Below, in pieces: positions 52,349 to 62,506 of a stretch of DNA of 64,000 bases. The notes beneath the pieces were generated by a model that had not been told where the DNA came from, did not search any database, and worked only from the letters and a program-made list of their open reading frames with translations. Each line of letters opens with the position of its first letter. The stretch's first letter is position 1. Origin of the DNA: Mesorhizobium sp. L-2-11 (GTDB lineage Bacteria; Pseudomonadota; Alphaproteobacteria; Rhizobiales; Rhizobiaceae); the NCBI RefSeq assembly GCF_016756595.1, contig NZ_AP023257.1:2062001-2126000 (forward strand). Direction: 5' to 3'. Made by a program: the position numbers and the translations under genes.

Positions 52349-55300
52349 CTACCGCCCGGGCCGCCCAGTCTTGCTTGGCCGGCGTTTTTCGCGGCGGGCG
52401 TCGCCTGGATCCTCGTAGGAGCCGATGCCGGCGCGCTGACGGACAGTGGGTTTACTGGCATCGTCGCGATCCTTCGCGCCCCCCTCTGTCCTGCCCTCTT
52501 TGCCGCCACTTGGCATCTCCCCCACACGGGGGGAGATCGGCTGTGGCTTGGCTGGCACTTTTCCCTCGACCGGTTTTTCGGTCCGGCGCACGGTCATCTC
52601 GTCGAGCGTGTTCTTCTTGAACAGCGGTTTGGTCGGCTCTCCGGGGATGCCGAAGTCGGAACCATGCGCCTCTTGCGCCGACTGTTTCTTGAACAGCGAG
52701 CGCGACACTGCACCGGCGGGCGTCGGCATATCGGTGCCCGGGCCCATCGCGTCGAGCGAAGGTTTTGCGAAGAGCGGTTTCTTGACCGGCACGGCGCCGT
52801 CGGCGCCCATCTCATCGAGCGCGGGCTTGCGGAACAGACCCCTGCCGTCGTCGTCGACCGTGCGGTGGATGGCGCGGCCCTTGTTGTGCTTGCCCTTTTC
52901 GCGGCCCGAAACCGGGCTTTCCATGTCGGCATATTTGGCCAGCGGATCGTCGGAGATGGACAGCTCCATCTCGCGCAGCCGCTTGATCTCATCGCGGATG
53001 CGGGCCGCCTTCTCGAAGTCGAGATTGGCGGCGGCGTCGCGCATCTGCTTGTCCATCGCGTCGAGATGGGTTTTCAGATTGTTGCCGATCATCGCGCCGG
53101 CGCTGTCGGTGAACTGCGAGATGTCGGCACGGACGTGATCCTTCTCGTAGACCGAGTCCAGGATGTCGGAGATGCGCGACTTGACCGATTCCGGGGTGAT
53201 GCCGTTGGCCGCGTTCCACTCCATCTGCTTTTCGCGACGGCGGTTGGTCTCGGCCATCGCCCGCTCCATCGAGCCGGTGACCTGGTCGGCGTAGAGGATG
53301 ACCTTGCCGTCGACGTTGCGGGCGGCGCGGCCGATGGTCTGGATCAGCGAGGTTTCGGAGCGCAAAAAACCCTCCTTGTCGGCATCGAGGATGGCGACGA
53401 AGCCGCATTCGGGAATGTCGAGGCCTTCGCGCAGAAGGTTGATGCCGACCAGCACGTCGAAGGCGCCGAGGCGCAGGTCGCGCAGGATCTCGATGCGCTC
53501 CAGCGTGTCGATGTCGGAGTGCATGTAGCGGACGCGAATGCCCTGCTCGTGCAGATATTCGGTCAGGTCCTCGGCCATGCGCTTGGTCAGCACGGTGACC
53601 AGCGTGCGGTAGCCGGCCCTGGTGGTTTCGCGGATTTCGCCGACGACGTCGTCGACCTGGGTCTTGGCCGGGCGCACCTCGACCGGCGGGTCGATCAGGC
53701 CGGTCGGGCGGATGACCTGCTCGGCAAAGACGCCGCCGGACTGCTCCATCTCCCAGGCGCCGGGCGTCGCCGAAACCGCCACCGAGAGCGGGCGCATCGC
53801 GTCCCATTCCTCGAAGCGCAGCGGCCGGTTGTCCATGCAGGACGGCAGGCGGAAACCGTATTCGGCCAGCGTCGCCTTGCGGCGGAAGTCGCCGCGATAC
53901 ATGCCGCCGATCTGCGGTATGGTGACGTGGCTTTCGTCGATGAAGACCAGCGCATTGTCGGGGATGTACTCGAACAGGGTCGGTGGCGGATCGCCCGGCT
54001 GGCGGCCGGTGAGATAACGCGAATAGTTCTCGATGCCGGCGCAGGAGCCGGTGGCTTCCAGCATCTCGAGATCGAAGCGGGTGCGCTGCTCCAGCCGCTG
54101 CGCCTCGAGCAGGCGACCTGCCCGTTCGAGTTCGACCAGCCGCTGCTTGAGTTCTTCCTTGATCGACTTGATGGCCTGATTGAGGGTCGGGCGCGGCGTC
54201 ACATAGTGCGAATTGGCGTAGATCTTGACGCTCTTCAATTCGCCGGTCTTCTGGCCGGTCAGCGGATCGAACTCGGTGATCGCCTCGATCTCGTCGCCGA
54301 ACAGCGAAATACGCCAGGCGCGGTCTTCCAAATGGGCCGGGAATATCTCGATCGTGTCGCCGCGCACGCGAAACGAGCCGCGGACGAAGTTGATGTCCTG
54401 GCGCTTGTATTGCTGGGCGACGAGGTCGGCGAGCAGCGCGCGCTGGTCGAGCCGGTCGCTGATCTGCATCTGGAAGGTCATCGCCGTATAGGTTTCGACC
54501 GAGCCGATACCGTAGATGCAGGACACCGAGGCGACGATGATGACATCGTCGCGCTCCAGCAGCGAGCGCGTTGCCGAATGGCGCATGCGGTCGATCTGCT
54601 CGTTGATCGACGATTCCTTCTCGATAAACGTATCCGTCCGTGGCACATAGGCTTCCGGCTGGTAGTAGTCGTAGTAGGAGACGAAATACTCGACGGCGTT
54701 TTCCGGAAAAAATTTCTTGAACTCGGAATAGAGCTGCGCGGCCAGCGTCTTGTTGGGGGCGAGGATCAAGGCAGGGCGCTGCGTGTCCTCGATCACCTTG
54801 GCCATGGTGAAGGTTTTTCCCGAGCCGGTGACGCCGAGCAGCACCTGGGTGCGGTCGTTGTCGTTGACGCCTTCGACAAGATCCTTGATCGCCGTCGGCT
54901 GGTCGCCGGCCGGCTCGAAATCCGACACCATCTTGATAGCGATGCCGCCTTCGGATTTTTCGGGCCGGGCCGGGCGGTGCGGCGTCCACAGCACGCCGTC
55001 CTTGTGCAGCGGGTTGCCGGATTCGATCAGCGCCGACAGCGCCGCGACGGTGGCGGTGACGCCGCCGGAGGCCATGGTCTCGGCTTCCTCCAGCGAAACA
55101 TCGAGGCCGGCGACCGGATTGAGGCCGGCCGCGGTTCGCTCCCGCGCTGAAGCCGCGCCACCCATCGAAGTGCCGCGCGCCGTGCGGCCCGGCGAGGAGG
55201 AGCGTTCGGGAATTTTTTTCGCCTTGGCGCCTTCCCTCCCCCTTGAGGGGAGGGTGGCGGCGGAGCCGCCGGGTGGGGTCGGTGCGGCCGGGCTCGGCGC

Positions 55301-55597
55301 TCTGGCGGTGCCTTCTGAGACGACCCCCTCTGTCGCCTTCGGCGACATCTCCCCCTCGAGGGGGGAGATTTGGCGCCCTTCCTTCTCGGCTTCCTGTTCG
55401 ATCTGCTCGGCCCAATCAGCGATCGAGCCGGTCAGCGGCGTGCCTGAGAATTCGGTCTGCGGCGCCTCGGCAAAACCGCCCTTGTGCAGCGGCTCCGACG
55501 CATCGAGGAAATCGGTCAACGGGCTGCGCCGCTTGGGTGGCGATGCGCGACCATCACGCGCCGGCGGCGGCGTCTTTTTGTCAGGAAGTTTGGCCAT
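52349..55597 (-). CDS. uvrB: excinuclease ABC subunit UvrB with long N- and C-terminal extensions
   Basis: At 1082 residues this is far longer than the usual 670 or so. The UvrB core spans about residues 222-870: Walker [12 protein letters not shown] (about 253), beta-hairpin [26 protein letters not shown], helicase motif [12 protein letters not shown] and the C-terminal UVR domain ([20 protein letters not shown], about 845-870) that binds UvrC. The first 220 and last 210 residues are extensions of low complexity. They contain peptides encoded by intergenic-repeat sequence (residues about 74-92, 102-121 and 1017-1041) and four LF-x-K-x-x-LDEMG-like units (about 918-1005). ATG 55597 begins MAKLPDKK. 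Function in nucleotide excision repair is certain for the core. Confidence 0.97.
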   Translation of the reverse strand: MAKLPDKKTPPPARDGRASPPKRRSPLTDFLDASEPLHKGGFAEAPQTEFSGTPLTGSIADWAEQIEQEAEKEGRQISPLEGEMSPKATEGVVSEGTARAPSPAAPTPPGGSAATLPSRGREGAKAKKIPERSSSPGRTARGTSMGGAASARERTAAGLNPVAGLDVSLEEAETMASGGVTATVAALSALIESGNPLHKDGVLWTPHRPARPEKSEGGIAIKMVSDFEPAGDQPTAIKDLVEGVNDNDRTQVLLGVTGSGKTFTMAKVIEDTQRPALILAPNKTLAAQLYSEFKKFFPENAVEYFVSYYDYYQPEAYVPRTDTFIEKESSINEQIDRMRHSATRSLLERDDVIIVASVSCIYGIGSVETYTAMTFQMQISDRLDQRALLADLVAQQYKRQDINFVRGSFRVRGDTIEIFPAHLEDRAWRISLFGDEIEAITEFDPLTGQKTGELKSVKIYANSHYVTPRPTLNQAIKSIKEELKQRLVELERAGRLLEAQRLEQRTRFDLEMLEATGSCAGIENYSRYLTGRQPGDPPPTLFEYIPDNALVFIDESHVTIPQIGGMYRGDFRRKATLAEYGFRLPSCMDNRPLRFEEWDAMRPLSVAVSATPGAWEMEQSGGVFAEQVIRPTGLIDPPVEVRPAKTQVDDVVGEIRETTRAGYRTLVTVLTKRMAEDLTEYLHEQGIRVRYMHSDIDTLERIEILRDLRLGAFDVLVGINLLREGLDIPECGFVAILDADKEGFLRSETSLIQTIGRAARNVDGKVILYADQVTGSMERAMAETNRRREKQMEWNAANGITPESVKSRISDILDSVYEKDHVRADISQFTDSAGAMIGNNLKTHLDAMDKQMRDAAANLDFEKAARIRDEIKRLREMELSISDDPLAKYADMESPVSGREKGKHNKGRAIHRTVDDDGRGLFRKPALDEMGADGAVPVKKPLFAKPSLDAMGPGTDMPTPAGAVSRSLFKKQSAQEAHGSDFGIPGEPTKPLFKKNTLDEMTVRRTEKPVEGKVPAKPQPISPRVGEMPSGGKEGRTEGGAKDRDDASKPTVRQRAGIGSYEDPGDARREKRRPSKTGRPGR
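52473..52546. repeat. R2-family repeat fragment inside the uvrB 3' coding region
   Basis: CGCCCCCCTCTGTCCTGCC and CATCTCCCCCACACGGGGGG match the start of the R2 copy at 25337. Read on the minus strand in frame it gives [15 protein letters not shown] and adjoining residues. Confidence 0.85.
55234..55293. repeat. repeat (family R3) inside the uvrB 5' coding region
   Basis: CCCTCCCCCTTGAGGGGAGG plus GGCGGCGGAGCCGCC is a short palindromic module of a type common between rhizobial genes. In frame it encodes [17 protein letters not shown]. Confidence 0.7.
55321..55376. repeat. R2-family repeat fragment inside the uvrB 5' coding region
   Basis: CCCCCTCTGTCGCCTTCGG followed by CGACATCTCCCCCTCGAGGG is a short R2-type module. 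In frame it encodes [15 protein letters not shown]. Confidence 0.85.
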
Positions 55598-55708
55598 GCC
55601 GCAAATATGGGAGGTATCGGCCAAAATGGAAAGAGCGGAGTGACCAGGGGCGCGAGAGGAAACCAGGCTGCTGACACAAGGGTGTCAGGAGCGATGTCGA
55701 ACGCGCTC

Positions 55709-56962
55709 TCAGTTGAACCACAGCGCAAAGGTCAAAAACCCGGCGCCGCCGAACTGGCGCTGGATCTGGCCGAACTCCTCGCTGGTGAGGATCTTTCCGC
55801 TCTCGAGATAGGGCGCGATGGCCGGGCCGGTGATCGACAGCACCAGATCGAAGGGCTTTGGCTCGTCGAAAAAGCGCTTCATGTTGATGCCTTTGTCGGC
55901 GAAGCGGAAATGCGGCAGCAGAGTTCGGCCTTCGAGCAGGTCCTCGGCCATCTCAAGCGCGGCGTGCCAGGCCTGGACCTGCTGCTCGCCGACCTCCAGG
56001 CCGGTGAGCGGGCTGGCGCCTTTCTGTTGCGGGCCGGGCAGCCATTCACGGTCGTTGTCGGTCTCGGCGCGGATCGCCTTCCAGTCTTCGCGGGACAGCC
56101 GGATCATTTCCATGAGATGGCGACGCGCCGCCTGGCGGCGCTCCGGTTCGACCACCGGCCAGTTGACCAGATGCACCAGCGAGATGAAGTCGGCGATGCG
56201 CCACTCGGACGACAACATGCCGCCGCTGATGCCGCCGTCCGGCGGCACCAGCGCGTCCTGCAGCGGCAGTTTGGCGCGCGGGAACAGCATGTGGAACGAA
56301 CCGTCGAAGGCGTTGCTGAAATCATGCGCCAGCCAGAAATCCGCCTGCGCCATCAGGAATTCGGCATAGCCCTGCAGCCAATAGCCGTCGGCACGGTCGA
56401 AGCGGAAGGTGAGGGCGGGTGCGGCCGGGTCTGGCGCACCGCCGCCGCGTGACAGGGACGCCATGATTGCGGCGGCACTTTCGTCCGGCGCGATCTGGCC
56501 GTTCTCGTTGAGGTCGATGCCGAGACGGGTGAGATCGACCTCGATGCCGATGTCGGCATCGGCAGGCACGGATCCAAGCTTGGCGGCGGACTTTTCCAGC
56601 CGATCGCGGAAGGCGATCAGGATGGCGCGGAAGCCGTCGTAAGTCAGCGGCTCGGGATTGGGATTGTCCGGCACCGGCAGCCGCATCAGCGGCAGCATGA
56701 ACGATTGCGGGCTTTCGAAACCGTGGCGGTGCAGACCGCCGGCCAGGATCTCCAGCGCGGTGAAGAATTGGCCGGCGCCGGCGGCGTAGGCCGACGCAGG
56801 ATCAGTGGGCGCAGCGGCTTCCAGCGTGGCAAGCGTGCTGTCGCGGTCGGCCACGGTTTTTGCCTCGAACAGGGCGGCCGGTTCGGAGGCCGCGGCACCG
56901 GCGGAAGCAACCGGCAGCAGCAGAAGAAGGGCGGATGCCAGCAGGCTCGAAAATCGCGTCAT
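55709..56962 (-). CDS. exported protein of unknown function
   Basis: A 417-residue protein with a signal peptide (SSLLASALLLLLPVASAGA, cleavage near AAA-SEP). An EF-hand-like loop, DLNENGQIAPDE (about residue 155), suggests a calcium site. The rest is mostly helical with no enzyme motif. ATG 56962 has GGAGG at good spacing. It converges with nothing and lies upstream of uvrB's start by about 110 bases on the same strand. I recall similar rhizobial proteins but no role. Confidence 0.85.
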   Translation of the reverse strand: MTRFSSLLASALLLLLPVASAGAAASEPAALFEAKTVADRDSTLATLEAAAPTDPASAYAAGAGQFFTALEILAGGLHRHGFESPQSFMLPLMRLPVPDNPNPEPLTYDGFRAILIAFRDRLEKSAAKLGSVPADADIGIEVDLTRLGIDLNENGQIAPDESAAAIMASLSRGGGAPDPAAPALTFRFDRADGYWLQGYAEFLMAQADFWLAHDFSNAFDGSFHMLFPRAKLPLQDALVPPDGGISGGMLSSEWRIADFISLVHLVNWPVVEPERRQAARRHLMEMIRLSREDWKAIRAETDNDREWLPGPQQKGASPLTGLEVGEQQVQAWHAALEMAEDLLEGRTLLPHFRFADKGINMKRFFDEPKPFDLVLSITGPAIAPYLESGKILTSEEFGQIQRQFGGAGFLTFALWFN

Positions 56963-57104
56963 CTTGGTCCTCCGGTATGCCGTTCGGCGGCAACCATACA
57001 CGCAATTCGCGTGCCGCGCCTTGTCAGCACGATTCCGAACAGAGGCGCTTCGCTATATCGGGCGCATCGTCTACCGTGGCCGTTCATCCCGGTGCAGGCT
57101 GCGC

Positions 57105-58136
57105 GTGTCGAATTATCCGCTTTCCTATAAATTGTCCTGGCTGCCACGCTTCTTGAAGCCTTCGCTCAGTGGCGATCGACAAGGCTTTGCGCCGGCGGCA
57201 GGAATCATGATCGAGCCGCCACCGGCACGGACGGTGCAACTCGCCTTTGTCGGCGACATTTCCGCCGTGGCCAATCGCAGCGCGCCGCAATGCGACCCGG
57301 CGATCACCACGCTGCTCGGCTCCGCCGATCTGGTGGTCGGCAATTGCGAAAGCCCGGTGGTGGAGCGACCGAGCGCGGCGATGGGCACGAAGCTTGGCAC
57401 CCGTCACGCCATGACCGGGCACTTTCTTGCAGAGGCACTGGGGGCCGCCGGCATCTCGCATGAGAAACTGGTGCTGTCGCTCGCCAACAATCATGCGCTC
57501 GACCAGGGCGTCGAGGGCTTCGACGAGACCGTGGCGGCACTGGAACGGCTTGGCATCCGCAGCATCGGTACCGCAGCCGCCGGTCCGGTCGAATGCCTTG
57601 CGGTCGGGCCGCTGACAATCGGCTTTGCCGCCTTCACGCTGTGGCGCAACGCCGGCGCAGCGGCGTTCGCCGGCCGGGTGTCGATGCAAGGCGAGCCGGC
57701 ACAATGGCCGCGCCGCGACGCCGTCGACCTTACCTGCGCCGTGCCACATTGGGATTGGGAATTCCGGCATTTTACACAGGCCGCAACGCGGGCACTGGCA
57801 CGGCATCTGGCCGCGCAAGGCGTCGGGCTGATCGCTGGCCATCATGCCCATGTCGTGCAGCCGGTGGAGCAGATCGGCAAGTCGCTCGTCGCCTATGGGC
57901 TCGGCGATTTCCTCGGCACCGCCTTTTCGCGGCAGCCGTGGCCCGGCCGCATCGGCGGCATCCTGACCGTCGATATCAGCGCCGACGCCGGCACGCGTGG
58001 CGCCATTGCCGCCTACCGGCTGCATCCCTTCATGCGGCTGCGCGCCGGCGACCATGAGCGGCTGGTTCCCATCGAGGCGCTGGAGGGCCGAATGCGCAGC
58101 AAAGTCGAAAATCGGTGGAAAGCGATTTTTCCGTAG
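57105..58136 (+). CDS. CapA-family (poly-gamma-glutamate capsule) phosphoesterase-like protein
   Basis: A 343-residue CapA/PGA_cap protein of the metallophosphoesterase type. Motifs are FVGDISAVANRS near the start, VVGNCESPVV, LSLANNHALDQG and, later, GHHAHVVQPVEQIGKSLVAYGLGDF (given here in parts: AGHHAHVVQP and YGLGDFLG). GTG 57105 is chosen because it begins VSNYPLSYKLSWLPRF with codon bias from there; the ATG before IEPPPART is an alternative. There is no signal peptide. Related proteins take part in capsule or exopolysaccharide work, but no neighbour supports that here. Confidence 0.85.
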   Translation: MSNYPLSYKLSWLPRFLKPSLSGDRQGFAPAAGIMIEPPPARTVQLAFVGDISAVANRSAPQCDPAITTLLGSADLVVGNCESPVVERPSAAMGTKLGTRHAMTGHFLAEALGAAGISHEKLVLSLANNHALDQGVEGFDETVAALERLGIRSIGTAAAGPVECLAVGPLTIGFAAFTLWRNAGAAAFAGRVSMQGEPAQWPRRDAVDLTCAVPHWDWEFRHFTQAATRALARHLAAQGVGLIAGHHAHVVQPVEQIGKSLVAYGLGDFLGTAFSRQPWPGRIGGILTVDISADAGTRGAIAAYRLHPFMRLRAGDHERLVPIEALEGRMRSKVENRWKAIFP

Positions 58137-58191
58137 CGCCGTAAGAGAGGGCTAGCCGCACGTTGCCTACCGCACAAGTATGCGCTGCCCC

Positions 58192-58353
58192 TCATTGTCC
58201 TGCCGGACATTTCTCCCCGTAAGCGGGGAGAAAGACGCCGTCATGTGATGACTTCGCCAATCTCAGCCTCGCGGAACGGGCGCCAGCGCAGCGACAGCGG
58301 GCTTCTCCCCGTTCACGGGGAGAAGGTGCCGGCAGGCGGATGAGGGGCAGCGC
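58192..58353. repeat. long inverted intergenic repeat (family R4)
   Basis: Perfect outer arms GCGCTGCCCCTCA / TGAGGGGCAGCGC enclose CCTGCCGG / CCGGCAGG and two CTCCCCG...CGGGGAG stems. It fills most of the 307-base gap between two plus-strand genes; apart from it I see nothing there. Confidence 0.9.
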
Positions 58354-58443
58354 AAACATCTGCTTGAGAAGCGCTGCCTCTCAGTGCTGTAGTCGAGACG
58401 TCGATAAAATCGGCTATCATGAGTTTGTTAGGGGAGGGCATTC

Positions 58444-59382
58444 TTGAAGGTCGGGGTGGTTCTCAATCCGATTGCCGGCGGCGGCTGGCTCAAGCGGCAT
58501 TGGCCGGAGGTCAGCGCTTCGCTCAGGAGACATTTCGGCGATTTCGAGCTGCGCGAGACGCAGGTGACCGGCGACGCCGAACGGCTGGCGCTGGTCCTTG
58601 CCGCCAGCGGCTTCGACTTGGTGATCGCGGCGGGCGGCGACGGCACCGCCAGCGAAGTTGCCGACGGGCTGCTGCAGGCATTTGCGGAAAGCGGCCGGAC
58701 GGCCGAGCTCGGCCTGCTGCCTTGCGGCGCCGGCATCGATTTCGCCCGCGGGCTCGGTCTTTCGGACGAGGTCGACCTGACGCTGAAGCGCATCGCCGAG
58801 GCCAAGGCCCGCAGGATCGATGCCGGCCGCATCTCCTATGTCGACGACCATGGCGCGCTGGCCAGCCGCCATTTCATCAACATCGCCAGCCTCGGTTTGT
58901 CGGGCGCCACCGACCGCGCGGTCAACGCCGACAAGCGCAAGGGCAATGTGTCGGCCAAGGCGCTGTTCTACTGGCGCACCGTGTGGGAATTCATGCGCTA
59001 CCGGTTCCAGGACGTCGTGATCACCGTCGACGACGGCGTCCCGGTCGAGGTGCGCGTCGCGCTGGTGGCGGTGGCCAACGGAAAGTTCTTCGGCGCCGGC
59101 ATGATGATCGCGCCGGATGCCGAACTGGACGACGGTCAGTTCGACATCGTCATCCTGCGCGCGGCTGGCAAGCTGAAGCTGATCTGGGACATCCGTCTGC
59201 TCTATGGCGGCCGGCATCGCAACCACCCGGCAATCACCATTTTGCGCGGCAGGAAAGTCGTTGTCGAACCGCTCGGCGATGTGCAGAAGAACGGCGCGCT
59301 GGTCGATGTAGACGGTGAATCGCCGGGGCGAATACCGGCGACCTTCGAGATCCTGCCCGGCGCGCTGACGCTGAGGTATTGA
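58444..59382 (+). CDS. diacylglycerol kinase-family lipid kinase (YegS/BmrU type)
   Basis: A 312-residue lipid kinase. The N-terminal NPIAGGG and the nucleotide-binding motif IAAGGDGTASEVADGL (about residue 60) are diagnostic, together with GLLPCGAGIDFARGLGL and the C-terminal VDGE. The start is TTG 58444, preceded by GGGGAGGG; no ATG lies nearby in frame. The substrate lipid (diacylglycerol, phosphatidylglycerol or other) is not predictable. Confidence 0.93.
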   Translation: MKVGVVLNPIAGGGWLKRHWPEVSASLRRHFGDFELRETQVTGDAERLALVLAASGFDLVIAAGGDGTASEVADGLLQAFAESGRTAELGLLPCGAGIDFARGLGLSDEVDLTLKRIAEAKARRIDAGRISYVDDHGALASRHFINIASLGLSGATDRAVNADKRKGNVSAKALFYWRTVWEFMRYRFQDVVITVDDGVPVEVRVALVAVANGKFFGAGMMIAPDAELDDGQFDIVILRAAGKLKLIWDIRLLYGGRHRNHPAITILRGRKVVVEPLGDVQKNGALVDVDGESPGRIPATFEILPGALTLRY

Positions 59383-59520
59383 ATCAAGGCGTTGAGACTT
59401 TGGTTTTGGTGGCTTCGATCGTGAGTCCGGCGATCAGGCCAATATGCTGGAATCGCGTGATAATTACCTGACGGCTGAGATCGAAACCCGGTGACCGATG
59501 GAGGCGTGGCTCTTGCGCGT

Positions 59521-60732
59521 TCACGGCGTCAACGGCGTCTGCATCATCTGCAGATGCAGGTCCGTGCCGGTCCAGGGATGCGCCTCGCAAACGGCTTCGT
59601 CGAGCTCGACGCCAAGGCCTGGCTCCTTCGACGGAATGACGTTGCCGTCCTGCCACTCGATCTTCTTCTTCAGCAGCTTTTCGTGAAAACCGTCCCACTG
59701 CTTCAGCGATTCCAGGATGAGGAAGTTGGGCAAGGTCACGGCTAGCTGGATGTTGGCCGCACCGACGATCGGCCCGCAATAGCAGTGCGGTGCGACCTGG
59801 ATGTGATAGGCCTCGGCCATGGCGGCGATCTTCTTGGTTTCGAGAATGCCGCCGGAGCGGCCGAGGTCGGGCTGCAGAATGGTCGCGGCGCGGTTCTCGA
59901 TGACGCGGGCAAACTCGAACTTGGTCGTCAGCCGCTCGCCGGTGGCGATCGGGATCGACGTGCCGCGCGCCACCTGGGCCATCACTTCGGGCATGTCGGG
60001 CGGCACCGGCTCCTCGAACCACAGCGGGTCGTAGGGTTCGATGGCGCGGGCCATGCGCAGCGCGCCCGATGCGGTGAACTGGCCATGCGTGCCGAACAGG
60101 ATGTCGGCCCTTGTGCCGACCGCCGCGCGGATCGCCTTGACCATGCGAGCGGAGAGATCGATGTCGACGAGACGCGGCTGGTGACCGTCAAAGGCGGTGT
60201 AGGGGCCGGCCGGATCGAGCTTGACGGCATTAAAACCCTGCTCGACATATTCGAGCGCGCATTCGGCCGCCATTTCGGGATCGTTGTAGACGTTGTTGCC
60301 GCGGGCATCTTCCGAATGGACGCTGCCGCTGTGCGGATAGAGGTATGTATAGGAACGTAGCGTTTCGTTAACCTGGCCGCCGAGCAGCTTGTAGACCGGC
60401 TTGCCGGCCTCCTTGCCGATGATGTCCCAGCAGGCGATTTCGAGCGCCGAAAAACAGCCCATGCCGGACACGTCGGGGCGCTGGGTGAAGCCCGAAGAAT
60501 AGGCGCGGCGGAAGAAGTTCTCGACGTCGTGCGGATCGCGGCCGACGAGATAGCGCTCGGCCATGTCCTCGATCATTCTCGCGGTGACGTGGGCGGAGAA
60601 GGTGGCGTTGTAGGCCTCGCCATAGCCGACGACGCCGCCGTCGGTGGTGAGCTTAACGAAGATGAAATACTTGCCGCCGATGCCGGGCGGTGGATTGCCG
60701 ACAACCCAGGTTTTTACGTCGGTGATTTTCAT
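59521..60732 (-). CDS. enolase-superfamily dehydratase (mandelate racemase / muconate lactonizing type)
   Basis: A 403-residue acid-sugar dehydratase-like enzyme: N-terminal capping domain MKITDVKTWVVGNPPPG, barrel with VKLDPAGPY, metal ligands in WFEEPVPP and IATGERLTTKFEF, and the His of VAPHCYCGP. These agree with galactonate/mannonate dehydratase-like subgroups that remove water from acid sugars. Its ATG overlaps the stop of the upstream GMC gene by four bases, so both are coupled and probably act in one catabolic route. Confidence 0.9.
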   Translation of the reverse strand: MKITDVKTWVVGNPPPGIGGKYFIFVKLTTDGGVVGYGEAYNATFSAHVTARMIEDMAERYLVGRDPHDVENFFRRAYSSGFTQRPDVSGMGCFSALEIACWDIIGKEAGKPVYKLLGGQVNETLRSYTYLYPHSGSVHSEDARGNNVYNDPEMAAECALEYVEQGFNAVKLDPAGPYTAFDGHQPRLVDIDLSARMVKAIRAAVGTRADILFGTHGQFTASGALRMARAIEPYDPLWFEEPVPPDMPEVMAQVARGTSIPIATGERLTTKFEFARVIENRAATILQPDLGRSGGILETKKIAAMAEAYHIQVAPHCYCGPIVGAANIQLAVTLPNFLILESLKQWDGFHEKLLKKKIEWQDGNVIPSKEPGLGVELDEAVCEAHPWTGTDLHLQMMQTPLTP

Positions 60733-62345
60733 TCTTGATCCTCCAGAACCAGTTCGGCGCCCTTCCATCCGGTCATGATCGAGGCGGCGTTGGTGTTGCC
60801 GGTGAGGTTATCGGGAAAGATCGAGGCGTCGATGACCCGCAAGCCGGCGAGGCCGTGAACCCGCAGGCGCGGGTCGACAACGGCGCGGGCAGCGTCCGGT
60901 CCCATGCGGCAGGTCGAGACCGGATGATAGACTGTGCCCGAGCGTTTCCTGAAATCCTCGATCAGGTCGGCGTCGGAGGTGATTGACGGGCCCGGCAACA
61001 CCTCTTCCTCGATGATCTCGGCCATCGCCGGCATGGCGGCGATCTTCCGGATGAACTTCACCGCCGCCAGCATTTCGGCGACATCAGCCTCGGTCGAATA
61101 GGCGTTGGCGACGATCTTCGGATACTCGAGCGGATTGGCGGAGCGGATCATGATCTCGCCACGGCTCGACGGACGGCAATTGGACAGACCGATGGAAAAG
61201 CCCGGCCATGGGTCTGGCGTCAGGATCGGACGTTCGCCGCTCTTCGGGATGACGGTCGAGAATGCCTGGAAATAGAGCTGCATGTTGGGCCGTGAAAGCG
61301 CCGGGTCGGTGCGGAAAAAACCGCCGGCATTGTTCATCGACAGCGACAGCGGGCCGGAGCGCGTCAGCATGTATTGCATGCCGACCATGAGCTTGCCCCA
61401 CCACGGGCGCAGGATCTGGTTGAGCGTCGGCAGCCTGCCCCTGAAGGTGTAATTGACGCCGACATGGTCTTGCAGGTTCGCTCCGACATTTTCATTGGCA
61501 TGAATGACGGCAATGCCGAGCGCGCCGAGCAGGGCCGATGGGCCGACCCCGGAAAGCTGCAGCAACTGGGGCGAATTGACCGAGCCGCCCGACAGGATGA
61601 CCTCGCGACCGGCGCGGGCAGTTTTCGTCTCATCATTTTGGAGATACTCGATGCCGACAGCCTGCTTGCCCTCGAACAGGATTCTGGTTGCCAGCGCGTT
61701 GGTCTCGACGCGGAGGTTTTTGCGCTTCATCGCCGGGCGCAGGAAGGCGCGGGCGGCCGACATGCGGCGGCCGTTCTTGGTGGTGATCTGATAGATGCCG
61801 GCGCCTTCCTGAAAGGCGCCGTTGAAATCCGGGTTGAACGGCAGGCCGGCCTGATTGGCGGCCGCCAGATAGCGCTTGGTCAGCGGATGAACCGAGGTCG
61901 AGCAGTCGGTGATGTGCAGCGGACCGCCAACGCCGCGCCATTGATCGGCGCCGGCCTGATTGTCCTCCAGCGCCTTGAAGGCGGGCAGCAGGTCGTCGAA
62001 TGCCCAGCCGGGATTGCCGGCCGCTGCCCAAGCGTCGAAATCCTCGCGCGCGCCCCTGATCCAGACCATGGCGTTGATCGAGCTCGAGCCGCCGAGCAGC
62101 TTGCCGCGCGGCCAGTGGTCGACATTGCCGGCGAGGCCGGGGTCCGGCTCGGTCTTGTAGTTCCAGTTGACCGCCGGGTCGAAGAAGGTCTTGCCGTAGC
62201 CGAGCGGCATCTGCACGTAGAAACGCCGGTCGCTGCCGCCGGCCTCGAGCACCAACACCGAAAAGCGGCCCGAGGCCGAAAGTCTTTCGGCTACAACCGA
62301 GCCGGCCGAGCCGGAGCCAACGACGATGAAATCATAGGTCTGCAT
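60729..62345 (-). CDS. GMC-family FAD oxidoreductase
   Basis: A 538-residue GMC enzyme (choline/alcohol dehydrogenase type). It has the FAD Rossmann motif FIVVGSGSAGSVVAERL, the GMC signature GKLLGGSSSINAMVWIRG, the second signature GGSVNSPQLLQLSGVGP and the active-site VYHPVSTCRMG with catalytic His, ending SIFPDNLTGNTNAASIM. It begins a two-gene unit with the acid-sugar dehydratase, suggesting oxidation of a sugar or polyol followed by dehydration. Not betA: no betaine genes are nearby. Confidence 0.93.
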   Translation of the reverse strand: MQTYDFIVVGSGSAGSVVAERLSASGRFSVLVLEAGGSDRRFYVQMPLGYGKTFFDPAVNWNYKTEPDPGLAGNVDHWPRGKLLGGSSSINAMVWIRGAREDFDAWAAAGNPGWAFDDLLPAFKALEDNQAGADQWRGVGGPLHITDCSTSVHPLTKRYLAAANQAGLPFNPDFNGAFQEGAGIYQITTKNGRRMSAARAFLRPAMKRKNLRVETNALATRILFEGKQAVGIEYLQNDETKTARAGREVILSGGSVNSPQLLQLSGVGPSALLGALGIAVIHANENVGANLQDHVGVNYTFRGRLPTLNQILRPWWGKLMVGMQYMLTRSGPLSLSMNNAGGFFRTDPALSRPNMQLYFQAFSTVIPKSGERPILTPDPWPGFSIGLSNCRPSSRGEIMIRSANPLEYPKIVANAYSTEADVAEMLAAVKFIRKIAAMPAMAEIIEEEVLPGPSITSDADLIEDFRKRSGTVYHPVSTCRMGPDAARAVVDPRLRVHGLAGLRVIDASIFPDNLTGNTNAASIMTGWKGAELVLEDQE

Positions 62346-62506
62346 GATGGCTGCGGCCGCTCCGAATTCTCGCTCAACCTAGACGCCGCAAGCCGCCGCG
62401 ATCACCGGAGCTTCCGGCATCGCCTGTGAAAAAAGCGACCGGCGCTTTGGTTTGCATTCGGTGTCCTGCCCGAGTGGCCTTTGCCTCATCAATAAGCGTC
62501 GGAGCA

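Noticed and set aside
52217..55150. A 977-codon plus-strand open frame opposite uvrB
   Set aside because: It is the antisense image of uvrB in high-GC DNA; the minus strand carries all UvrB motifs and the plus frame has no recognisable domain.
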